Positions 1-6,510 of a DNA stretch of 14,550 nucleotides are shown piece by piece. The DNA comes from Oscillospiraceae bacterium. Lineage in GTDB: Bacteria; Bacillota; Clostridia; Oscillospirales; Acutalibacteraceae. The position numbers were made by a program, and so were the translations under genes. The stretch covers positions 1 to 14,550 of the forward strand of contig CADBOL010000099.1 of assembly GCA_902796295.1 (NCBI GenBank). The letters run 5' to 3'. The notes beneath the pieces were generated by a model that was not told the DNA's origin, did not search any database, and worked only from the letters and a program-made list of their open reading frames with translations. Position 1 is the stretch's first letter. Every line of letters begins with the position of its first letter.

Positions 1-54
1 AAATCGATTCGAGGGACCTGTTCCCATTATTGAAGAGAAAGCAGGTTGATTATT

Positions 55-1266
55 TTGAAAATTAAAAAAATACTCGCTTCAGCAATCGCTGTTATTCTTG
101 TATTCAGCGTAGTATTACCGGCAGTTGCAGACACTTCGGCACCTGATGTAATTACCGAAGAAACGGCAACTCCCACAGATGCCGCATCATCTTCAGACGC
201 ATCCACTCCCACAGACGCGGCTACTCCGGAAGAAGCATCAACTCCCGCTGATGCGTCGACCGAAACCGAGCCCGAAACCCCGGCATCAACATCCACCGAT
301 GCCGCGACATCCACCGAGCCCGAAACTCCGGCATCAACATCCACAGACCCCGAAACTCCGGCATCAACATCCACCGATGCCGCGACATCCACCGAGCCCT
401 CAAAGCCGGATAAACCGGCTACAAACACCGAACCTTCGAAGCCCGACGAGCCCGACACTCCCGTGACGCCCGTCAATCCTCCCGCTTCAGGCGATTATGA
501 CTTTGAAGCTGATGAGAGACTCAGGAGCGCTACAGCCGCCGATTACAATGCCGGCAATTTCGCATGGGGTTCACTTGCTCCCGCAATGTACGGTATCATG
601 AGTAAAGAGGTTTATACCATTGACAAAATTCCCACCAAGGTCAATGAGATTACCGGCAAGGAAGAGCCCGCGATAGTTGACGCGACAAACGTTGACGATC
701 CCGCAAACGAAGGCGTTCTTCTCGCCGCATTCTACACCTTCAAGTGCCCGAAATGCGGCAACGCGGTCGGTGACACATCCATCTACAATATTTACAAGGC
801 CGGTCAGGGCAAATGCACACACTGCGGTGAGATGCTTCCCAACCCCGACACAGTCAAGATTTACCGTATGATTATCGTTGACCCTGTCAGCCAGCACAAG
901 AAGACCATGAAGGGTTACGATTTCACAAAGGTTGCCAAAGAGGTTTACGGCCCGACTGCCGAGCTCTACGGTGACGGCAAAGACCTTCCCGAGCAGTATA
1001 TGATATTCACCGAGAGACAGATTGAAGGAACCGAAGATACTTATACAGTATATTCCGATTTCTATACAAAAGGAATTCACGGCGATTTCAAAGACGGCTT
1101 CATGGCAAGGCTCATGCTCTTCATCGTCAGATTCACGGTATGGCTTACTCCGAGATCGCAGAAGTTTGACGAATCAGGCATAAATGATCTTATCTGGAAG
1201 ATCAGAGTCAAGCTCTTTGAGACTCTTGAAGGCATTCTTACAAATCTTGTATCAGGCAAAAATTAA
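55..1266 (+). CDS. Exported protein with Thr/Pro/Ala-rich repeat linker and zinc-ribbon-like C-terminal domain; function unknown
   Basis: I do not recognise this family. Counting from TTG55 (403 residues), a lysine-rich start (KIKK) and a hydrophobic stretch ending LPAVA form a typical signal peptide with likely cleavage near residue 26. Residues about 30-143 are a low-complexity Thr/Pro/Ser/Ala/Glu/Asp linker with PETPASTSTD repeats, resembling a wall-spanning or glycosylatable spacer. Residues about 145-403 look globular and contain two CxxC pairs (C231/C234 in KCPKCGN and C254/C257 in KCTHCGE), a zinc-ribbon-like arrangement unusual for an exported protein. The C-terminal 60 residues are basic and amphipathic. 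No LPXTG, S-layer or dockerin signature is visible. Start choice: an in-frame stop at 31-33 leaves TTG46 or TTG55. TTG55 has AGCAGG 9 nt upstream and gives the cleaner signal peptide; TTG46 would add three residues. The upstream context lies outside the window. The coding call is firm, the function open. Confidence 0.85.
   Translation: MKIKKILASAIAVILVFSVVLPAVADTSAPDVITEETATPTDAASSSDASTPTDAATPEEASTPADASTETEPETPASTSTDAATSTEPETPASTSTDPETPASTSTDAATSTEPSKPDKPATNTEPSKPDEPDTPVTPVNPPASGDYDFEADERLRSATAADYNAGNFAWGSLAPAMYGIMSKEVYTIDKIPTKVNEITGKEEPAIVDATNVDDPANEGVLLAAFYTFKCPKCGNAVGDTSIYNIYKAGQGKCTHCGEMLPNPDTVKIYRMIIVDPVSQHKKTMKGYDFTKVAKEVYGPTAELYGDGKDLPEQYMIFTERQIEGTEDTYTVYSDFYTKGIHGDFKDGFMARLMLFIVRFTVWLTPRSQKFDESGINDLIWKIRVKLFETLEGILTNLVSGKN
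271..396 (+). repeat. In-frame direct repeats encoding the PETPASTSTD linker
   Basis: Three tandem units lie in frame: 271-318 (48 nt, PETPASTSTDAATSTE), 319-348 (30 nt, the first ten residues only) and 349-396 (48 nt). The two long units differ at a single base. The near-identical DNA, beyond protein conservation, suggests recent duplication, and such an array can change copy number by slippage or recombination without shifting frame. Confidence 0.85.
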
Positions 1267-1278
1267 TCATATATAATT

Positions 1279-1309
1279 AAGAGGCTGCCGGTTAACGGCA
1301 GCCTCTTTT
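1279..1309. terminator. Bidirectional intrinsic terminator between convergent genes
   Basis: The arms GAGGCTGCCG (1281-1290) and CGGCAGCCTC (1296-1305) form a perfect 10-bp stem with a 5-nt GTTAA loop. Flanking AA/TT pairs extend it, and TTTT follows on the plus strand. On the minus strand the hairpin lies just after the glycosidase stop and is followed by TTAATTATAT, a weaker U-rich tract. It probably ends transcripts from both sides. Confidence 0.88.
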
Positions 1310-1313
1310 AATA

Positions 1314-3422
1314 TTATATTTTATTCTGATATTTTTCCGCGAGATGCGCGGCGATTTCAACCGTGTCTGCATCCGACGGCGGTTCCGGGTCCGCGGTCCT
1401 GAGCCAGTTCTGTTCAAATTCGGCATAAGATTTATAGAACGGGCTGCGGTAAACATTCCTGTCGTTATACTGTTTTTTGGTTACGGTTGAGAATTTGCCT
1501 CTGTGCGGGAATCTGTAAGCGAGCATTTCAAAGAAGCTCTGCCATCTTTTTGCGTAATATGTCTTTATGAGGCCTCCCCATTCCTTCCAGGCGTAGTCAA
1601 AGTTGACCGGGTTTCCGATAGGTCCCCAGACGGTGACCTGGGCGAGCAGATTAAGCTCGAAATTCTCTTTATCCTTTTCGTTGACGGCGAGAGAATTTGC
1701 CTGCTCAAGATGATAATGAAGCGTGAGCTCGGGTCTTGTCTGAAGCAGCTCATCCATCTCTTCGCAGACTTTGAGGAAACCGTTTGCCGACCTCTCAAAT
1801 AGCGACAGATCACGATTGTTGAATCCCTCCATAACCCTGTCATAGAGCACTCCGGCGTAGTTGCTGAGCACCTGCCTTGCAATATCGCAGACGTCAAATA
1901 TATATCCGTCCTTGAGAGACTCTCTCTTTTCCTTCACGCTGAGCAGGTTTTTCAGCGCCTCAAAAAGGATTTTGTTATCGTATCTCAGCTCCCTGAAATC
2001 ATTGGGAGCCGTGTGAGTGAAGTTTGTTGTGGGTCTGAGAGCTACCGGAGAGCCCGTTTCCCTGCCGGTGCATTTTTCGCTGTAGCAGGAGGCATAGAGA
2101 TTCCTGACAGCTTCCTTCAGCGCTATGTCACTGCTGCCGTATCTTCTTTCGGCATAGTCATCGAGCCAGGGTTCAAGGCTGACCGGACCTGCCTCCGTAA
2201 GCATCTTATACTGCAGATCATAGTAAAGCGGATTCTGGTATATACCCTCGGGGAAAAGACCGGTGCCCACGCAGTTCGGGGTCTCAACCTTTGAATAGGC
2301 ATTATCCGCAAGTGCTTTGATTGAGCCGTGAAGGGTGTTTCTGTCGCCGAAGGAGTGGATGTTTCCGAGCACAAAGTCATGCCCCCAGAATTCCTCATTC
2401 TTCGAGTGCTTTGAGCCGTCGATATCAAGTATGAGCAACCTGCCCGCGGGCACAGCTTTTACAATCTGCTCTCTGAGAGACCAGCTCTGCATTACCCACA
2501 CCGATTCGGGGTCAAACTCCTTATACATACTGTCTATTGCCCTGCCTACCTTGTGCAGGTAATCCTTAAGCTTTACCGAGGGTTCGTTTTCATGAAACGG
2601 GTCACAGGCGTAATAGTGAAAAGCCCCGAAAAGCTCCCGCTGTTTTTTCAGCAGCGCCGTTCCGATTTTTTTGAAAGCGGGATCGGTCGGGTCAAGCTGA
2701 AAAGTTATCGGAAAATTGCACCAGCCTTTTACCATGCTCATGCGGATTTTGTCAAAGCCGGGCGCTTTTTTGAGATTTTTGGGCACCATACCGGAAAAGC
2801 CCTGCTGTATGGGAGTCATACCCAGCTCGACCTCGCGGTCGATTATTTTTTTGCCGAGCTCAGCCCTGCTCTCAATATATTTCACATCGGTCAGATTGAA
2901 ATAGCTTTCGATGTTATTCATCAGCTGCCAGGGCCAGAATGCGGGTCCGCTGAGAAATCTCAGCGCGCCGACCTCGCTGTATTTGAAATCGCGCAGGGTG
3001 TAGTACCAGACCGCCTCGGTGCCGACTGTCGAGAGAGGCATATTGATTCCGTTCATTGCCATGAAGTCGATTTCTTTTTCCCACTGCTCCCATTTCCAGA
3101 AAGCCATGGAGTAGCCGAAAGTGCAGTAATTGAAGCACACCCTTCTTTTTTGCGGAATGGTTTTCTTTATAACTCCGTCAAAAAGAGGAGCTTCTTTCAC
3201 GTTAAGCAGGGTGTTTCCGCAGTGTGAATAATTTACGCCGCAGATTTTTTTGAGATATTCATAATAGCCCATGGCCTGGCTTATCTTGCAGTCTCCGCAG
3301 ATTACGATTTTACCGTTTTCGCAGAAGACCTCGTAGTTGTTGAGACCGTTTATGCTGTCTGTATCCCGCAGCTCAAACATACCGGCGATATCGGGTGTGT
3401 TTCTCAGGATGAGGTTCTTCAA
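1314..3422 (-). CDS. GH89 alpha-N-acetylglucosaminidase (NAGLU family), cytoplasmic
   Basis: Glycoside hydrolase family 89 enzyme, which removes terminal alpha-linked GlcNAc from glycans such as mucin alpha-1,4-GlcNAc caps or heparan-type chains. The protein has 702 residues from TTG3422. An N-terminal NAGLU domain spans about residues 1-80. The TIM-barrel domain follows with NYCTFGYSMAFWKWEQWEKEID and MNGIN, close to the human NAGLU segment. The C-terminal helical domain includes WGPIGNPVNFDYAWKEWGG. The catalytic glutamates fit E278 (DPFHE, acid/base) and E392 (FPEGIYQN, nucleophile), matching human E316 and E446. No signal peptide or binding module is visible, so it should act inside the cell on imported oligosaccharides. 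The start is TTG3422, with AAGGAG 8 nt upstream; GTG3431 overlaps that ribosome site and is less likely. Its own promoter faces away from pyrH, and no transporter or other glycosidase adjoins it. The family call is secure; the natural substrate is inferred. Confidence 0.93.
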   Translation of the reverse strand: MKNLILRNTPDIAGMFELRDTDSINGLNNYEVFCENGKIVICGDCKISQAMGYYEYLKKICGVNYSHCGNTLLNVKEAPLFDGVIKKTIPQKRRVCFNYCTFGYSMAFWKWEQWEKEIDFMAMNGINMPLSTVGTEAVWYYTLRDFKYSEVGALRFLSGPAFWPWQLMNNIESYFNLTDVKYIESRAELGKKIIDREVELGMTPIQQGFSGMVPKNLKKAPGFDKIRMSMVKGWCNFPITFQLDPTDPAFKKIGTALLKKQRELFGAFHYYACDPFHENEPSVKLKDYLHKVGRAIDSMYKEFDPESVWVMQSWSLREQIVKAVPAGRLLILDIDGSKHSKNEEFWGHDFVLGNIHSFGDRNTLHGSIKALADNAYSKVETPNCVGTGLFPEGIYQNPLYYDLQYKMLTEAGPVSLEPWLDDYAERRYGSSDIALKEAVRNLYASCYSEKCTGRETGSPVALRPTTNFTHTAPNDFRELRYDNKILFEALKNLLSVKEKRESLKDGYIFDVCDIARQVLSNYAGVLYDRVMEGFNNRDLSLFERSANGFLKVCEEMDELLQTRPELTLHYHLEQANSLAVNEKDKENFELNLLAQVTVWGPIGNPVNFDYAWKEWGGLIKTYYAKRWQSFFEMLAYRFPHRGKFSTVTKKQYNDRNVYRSPFYKSYAEFEQNWLRTADPEPPSDADTVEIAAHLAEKYQNKI

Positions 3423-3430
3423 TATGACCA

Positions 3431-3436
3431 CTCCTT
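3431..3436 (-). promoter_or_regulatory. Ribosome binding site deciding the GH89 start
   Basis: On the minus strand AAGGAG lies 8 nt before TTG3422 but overlaps the upstream GTG3431. The spacing therefore argues for the TTG start and a protein beginning MKNLILRN. Confidence 0.65.
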
Positions 3437-3453
3437 ATGCAGTATTACCGTGT

Positions 3454-3482
3454 ATTATAACCCATAATGCGGCAATTCTCAA
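3454..3482 (-). promoter_or_regulatory. Sigma-A-type promoter for the GH89 gene
   Basis: Read on the minus strand: TTGAGA (-35, plus coordinates 3477-3482), a 17-nt spacer, and a perfect TATAAT (-10, 3454-3459). Transcription would begin near 3447, giving a leader of about 25 nt before the TTG start. This is the best consensus match in the window. Confidence 0.78.
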
Positions 3483-3498
3483 TACCCTGATATGCCTT

Positions 3499-3536
3499 TG
3501 TAAACTTTTTTGTAATATTTCAAAAATCGCTTTACA
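3499..3536. repeat. Nested AT-rich inverted repeat in the divergent promoter region
   Basis: The outer arms are TGTAAA (3499-3504) and TTTACA (3531-3536); the inner arms are TTTTTG (3507-3512) and CAAAAA (3521-3526). The right outer arm coincides with the putative pyrH -35 box. It could be an operator, but short AT-rich inverted repeats also arise by chance. Confidence 0.3.
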
Positions 3537-3559
3537 GTATGAAGAAAATAATATAAAAT
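3531..3559 (+). promoter_or_regulatory. Candidate promoter of the pyrH-polC operon
   Basis: TTTACA (3531-3536) and TAAAAT (3554-3559), each one base from consensus, are separated by 17 nt. They lie about 38 nt upstream of the pyrH start. This is the only gap long enough to hold a promoter before eight closely packed genes, so it is the likely main promoter of the operon. Confidence 0.65.
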
Positions 3560-3596
3560 ATAAAACACAATTAATATTAATATAGGGGGGATTGCC

Positions 3597-4301
3597 TTGC
3601 AGCCGGTTTACAAGAGAATACTTCTTAAAATCAGCGGCGAAGTTCTTGCGGGCGAAAAGAATCACGGCTTTGATTTTGACGTCATCGGCTCAATCTGCGA
3701 GAAGGTCAAAAAGCTGAATGATATGGGAGTTCAGGTAGGCCTCGTTGTCGGAGGAGGAAACTTCTGGAGAGGACGCAGCGGCGGTAATATGGATCGCACG
3801 AGAGCCGACCATATCGGAATGCTCGCGACGGTTATGAATTCCCTGGCGCTCTGCGACACTCTCGAACAGCTGGGCGTGAATGTGAGAGTTCAGACCGCCA
3901 TTGAGATGAAGCAGTTTGCCGAGCCATATATCAGAAACAGGGCCGTCAGACATCTCGAAAAAGGCAGAGTCTGCATTTTCGGAGCCGGCACCGGAAACCC
4001 CTTCTTCTCAACCGATACCTGCGCGGCGCTCAGGGCGGCGGAGATCAATGCCGAGGTAATCCTCAAGGCGACCAATGTTGACGGTGTCTATGACAAAGAC
4101 CCCAACAAATTTGACGATGCCGTGAAATTTGACAGGATAAGTCATTCCGAGGTTCTCGAAAAAGATCTGAAGGTCATGGATGCCACAGCCGCTTCACTCT
4201 GCAGAGACAACAATATCAAAATACTTGTTTTCAACCTCAGCGACCCCGAAAATATAGTCAGGGCGGTCTGCGGCGAAAATATAGGAACATTAGTCTGTTA
4301 A
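3597..4301 (+). CDS. pyrH: UMP kinase (uridylate kinase)
   Basis: Phosphorylates UMP to UDP using ATP in the cytoplasm, the gateway to UTP and CTP. In bacteria it is a hexameric amino-acid-kinase-fold enzyme, usually activated by GTP and inhibited by UTP. The 234-residue length is typical. Visible motifs are KISGE near the N-terminus (nucleotide-binding lysine K11), [11 protein letters not shown] at 50-60, DHIGM at 71-75, [13 protein letters not shown] at 129-141 (the UMP-binding segment) and [10 protein letters not shown] at 160-169. The start is TTG, supported by AGGGGGG (3584-3590) 6 nt upstream, and it gives the expected N-terminus. It is the first gene of the operon. The more usual upstream neighbours rpsB and tsf are absent; a divergent glycosidase gene lies there instead. 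The identification is very secure. Confidence 0.97.
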   Translation: MQPVYKRILLKISGEVLAGEKNHGFDFDVIGSICEKVKKLNDMGVQVGLVVGGGNFWRGRSGGNMDRTRADHIGMLATVMNSLALCDTLEQLGVNVRVQTAIEMKQFAEPYIRNRAVRHLEKGRVCIFGAGTGNPFFSTDTCAALRAAEINAEVILKATNVDGVYDKDPNKFDDAVKFDRISHSEVLEKDLKVMDATAASLCRDNNIKILVFNLSDPENIVRAVCGENIGTLVC

Positions 4302-4321
4302 ACAATAAACGGGAGGATATT

Positions 4322-4876
4322 ATGGATATTTTACTTACAAACACAGAAGAAAAAATGCAGAAGACAGTAAAGCTCCTCAATCAGGAGTATTCCGAGCTCC
4401 GCGCGGGCAGAGCAAACGCAAATGTTCTCGATAAAATCAGGGTTGACTATTACGGCACTCCGACTCCCATCAACCAGATGGCGGCGGTTTCCGTTTCCGA
4501 GGCGAGAATCCTCACAATTCAGCCCTGGGATAAATCCACAATCCAGTCCATCGAGAAGGCAATCCAGGCATCCGATATCGGCATCAATCCCCAGAATGAC
4601 GGCGTTGTTATCCGTCTCATATTCCCCCAGCTCACAGAGGAGCGCCGCAAGGAGCTGAGCAAGGATGTCCGCAACATGGCGGAGAGCTCGAGAGTCGCGA
4701 TCCGCTCCATCCGCAGGGATGCCATAGAAAAGGCCAAGAAGATGGAAAAAGCTTCCGAGATTACCGAGGATGACCTTGACGATCTTGAGAAGGATATTCA
4801 GGATCTTACAGACAAATACATCAAGGAAATCGATACCTCCGCAAAAGATAAAGAAACGGAAATAATGACGGTTTAA
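4322..4876 (+). CDS. frr: Ribosome recycling factor
   Basis: Acts with EF-G to split the post-termination ribosome so that subunits and mRNA can be reused; it is cytoplasmic and essential. The 184-residue length matches the family (about 185). Seen here are the N-terminal helix with ELRAGRANANVL (residues 25-36, including the conserved arginine R30), VDYYGTPTPINQMA at 41-54 in the small domain, INPQNDG near 88-94, FPQLTEERRKEL near 101-112, and the long C-terminal helices of the three-helix bundle. The start has GGGAGG (4311-4316) 5 nt upstream. It lies 20 nt after pyrH and 6 nt before uppS, in the conserved pyrH-frr order. Nothing odd is seen. Confidence 0.98.
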   Translation: MDILLTNTEEKMQKTVKLLNQEYSELRAGRANANVLDKIRVDYYGTPTPINQMAAVSVSEARILTIQPWDKSTIQSIEKAIQASDIGINPQNDGVVIRLIFPQLTEERRKELSKDVRNMAESSRVAIRSIRRDAIEKAKKMEKASEITEDDLDDLEKDIQDLTDKYIKEIDTSAKDKETEIMTV

Positions 4877-4882
4877 TCTGCT

Positions 4883-5614
4883 ATGACTCGTGAACAGTTA
4901 GACGGGCTGTCCCTGCCGAAGCATATCGGCATAATAATGGACGGCAACGGACGATGAGCAAAAAAGCGCGGGCTGGAACGAACCGAAGGTCACAAGGCCG
5001 GCGCCGATGTCTTTCGCAAAATATGTAATTACGGTGCAGACATTGGCATAGAATGTATGACATTCTATGCCTTTTCCACCGAAAACTGGCGCAGACCTCC
5101 CAAAGAGGTCGCGGCCATAATGAAGCTTTTCCGCGATTATCTCAAAGAGGCCAACGAAAGAGAAAAAGAGAATGAACAGCGCGGCCTGCAGTTTCACCTG
5201 CTCGGCGAGAGGAAGGGGCTGCCGGCTGACATAGTGCGCAATCTCGATATCCTCGAAAAGGATTCCGCGGATAAAAATGTCATGAGGGTAAACCTCGCGA
5301 TAAATTACGGCGGCAGAGACGAAATCCTCCACTCGGTCAAAGCCCTTGCCGGGCTTGTAAGGGACGGAAAAATAAAGCCCGATGCAATCACGGAGGATGA
5401 TATATCCGCTCACCTGTTTACCGCAGGTCAGCCCGACCCGGATCTGATAATAAGACCGAGCGGCGAATACCGTCTTTCCAATTTTATGATATGGCAGGCG
5501 GCTTATTCGGAGTTCTGGTTTTCCGATATACTGTGGCCCGATTTTACTACAGATGATCTCGACAGGGCCATTCTCGATTATTGTTCCCGCCAGAGGCGTT
5601 TCGGCGGAGTATGA
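4883..5614 (+). CDS. uppS: Undecaprenyl diphosphate synthase interrupted by an in-frame TGA at the conserved active-site Trp codon
   Basis: Condenses isopentenyl diphosphate onto farnesyl diphosphate in cis to make the C55 carrier of peptidoglycan precursors. From ATG4883 the frame encodes 243 residues. It opens KHIGIIMDGNGR (catalytic Asp at D20, E. coli D26), then TGA at codon 25 where the family has Trp, and continues AKKRG, GHKAG (36-40), YAFSTENW, INYGGR, RPSGEYRLSNF and LWPDF. Everything except codon 25 looks intact, with no frameshift. The other Trp codons in the gene are TGG. The only in-frame ATG, GTG or TTG restart nearby is ATG5057, which would omit the catalytic Asp and cannot give an active enzyme. 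No clear ribosome site precedes ATG4883, which lies 6 nt after frr, so coupled translation is likely. The family is certain; whether it is a live gene read through UGA, a fresh pseudogene or a base error is undecided. Confidence 0.93.
4955..4957 (+). other. In-frame TGA replacing TGG (Trp) in uppS
   Basis: The frame reads GGA CGA TGA GCA, i.e. Gly-Arg-stop-Ala inside the near-invariant DGNGRWA motif. A single G-to-A transition from TGG explains it. It is not in a homopolymer run, so it is not a typical indel artefact. Confidence 0.97.
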
Positions 5615-5627
5615 AAGGTAAAAAACT

Positions 5628-6497
5628 ATGAAAGTCAGAATAGCAGTGGGCGTTGCGCTCGCTCTCTTTGCAATAGGAATGCTGGTGTGCACCGGCTACG
5701 GGTATGAGGAGGTAATGACGGTTCCCGTCGTGCTGCTCTCCGTAATCTGCGTGCACGAAATCCTCGGCATTTCCGGCTGCAAAAACAAAGTGATGACATA
5801 TCTTATGATGGCGTTCTCGGCCTGTCTTGATGTTTTTGTATGCCTCAGGCTCGGCAGATATCTGCCGTTTTCACCCGTGATTCTTGTGGCAATCTATGTT
5901 ATCGCGGTGCTGATACTTATGCTCAAAATGTATGATATCACGAGATTTGAGCATGTCGCGACGGGTCTTGTCGCTTCTATCGGTGTTTCACTCTCGCTCT
6001 CGAGTGTTGTCATGACGGTTCATCTGCTTGAGAAATACAAGGTCCTGTTCTGCCGTTCAAACATTATATTCATTCTTCTCATGCCTATGTTCTGCGCATG
6101 GCTTTGCGACACATTCGCTCTCTTTATCGGCAGGTCTTTCGGAAAGCATAAGATGGCCCCGAAAATCAGCCCCAAAAAATCAGTTGAGGGCGCGATAGCC
6201 GGTATCGTCGGCACTACCGTATCGGGTATGATTGCCTTCTTTGTCTGCGATCATTTCTTCTTCCTCACCGACACAATCAGATGGTGGATGGTGCTTGCCT
6301 ATATGCCTGTCGGCTGTATTATGGGTATGTGCGGAGACCTTGCCGCAAGCGTTATCAAAAGGAATTACGGTGTCAAGGATTTCGGCACTCTTTTCCCCGA
6401 GCACGGCGGAGCTATGGACAGGGTTGACTCCTTCCTTTTCACCATGCCGTCAATGTATATTCTGATGAATATTCTGCTTTCGATATTTGTATCATAA
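5628..6497 (+). CDS. cdsA: Phosphatidate cytidylyltransferase (CDP-diacylglycerol synthase)
   Basis: Converts phosphatidate and CTP to CDP-diacylglycerol, the branch point for membrane phospholipids. It is an integral membrane protein of 289 residues, close to the usual 260-290, with roughly seven or eight hydrophobic segments throughout. The C-terminal family signature is clear: IKRNYGVKDFG, then FPEHGG, then MDRVDS (about residues 240-268), including the metal-binding Asp residues. The earlier cytoplasmic motif SPKKSVEGA near residue 181 is also present. The start at ATG5628 has AAAGG about 9 nt upstream, just past the uppS stop. The gap from uppS is 13 nt and the gap to dxr is 13 nt. The N-terminal region is more divergent than the C-terminus, as is normal for this family. 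The identification is secure. Confidence 0.96.
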   Translation: MKVRIAVGVALALFAIGMLVCTGYGYEEVMTVPVVLLSVICVHEILGISGCKNKVMTYLMMAFSACLDVFVCLRLGRYLPFSPVILVAIYVIAVLILMLKMYDITRFEHVATGLVASIGVSLSLSSVVMTVHLLEKYKVLFCRSNIIFILLMPMFCAWLCDTFALFIGRSFGKHKMAPKISPKKSVEGAIAGIVGTTVSGMIAFFVCDHFFFLTDTIRWWMVLAYMPVGCIMGMCGDLAASVIKRNYGVKDFGTLFPEHGGAMDRVDSFLFTMPSMYILMNILLSIFVS

Positions 6498-6510
6498 CCG
6501 GAGATAAAAA

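Noticed and set aside
27..476. Long minus-strand open frame rich in Val/Ser/Gly/Asp repeats opposite the exported protein
   Set aside because: It is the mirror of the repetitive Thr/Pro/Ala linker, whose codons carry few stops on the other strand. It has no ribosome site and its repeats simply follow the plus-strand repeats.
2553..3227. 224-residue plus-strand open frame inside the glycosidase gene
   Set aside because: GH89 motifs, including both catalytic Glu, are continuous on the minus strand across this stretch. The plus-strand frame matches no family and is a shadow.
3437..3596. Riboswitch or T-box leader before pyrH
   Set aside because: The predicted leader is only about 30 nt and contains no stable hairpin or T-box-like sequence.
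4955..4957. Selenocysteine at the uppS TGA
   Set aside because: The family has Trp here, not Cys, and Sec would have no role at this site. I did not see an obvious SECIS-like hairpin just downstream.
4955..4957. Genome-wide UGA=Trp genetic code
   Set aside because: TGA ends uppS, dxr, rseP, polC and the small peptide at family-appropriate lengths, and Trp codons elsewhere are TGG.
4954..5028. Basic 24-residue frame starting at an ATGA overlap with the uppS TGA
   Set aside because: It has no ribosome site, its sequence is just the +1/-1 reading of the conserved uppS region, and it ends 28 nt before any in-frame restart.
4898..5692. 264-residue minus-strand open frame opposite uppS
   Set aside because: The plus strand encodes clear UppS motifs throughout. 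The opposite frame has no recognisable motif or ribosome site. Its presence does not explain the TGA.
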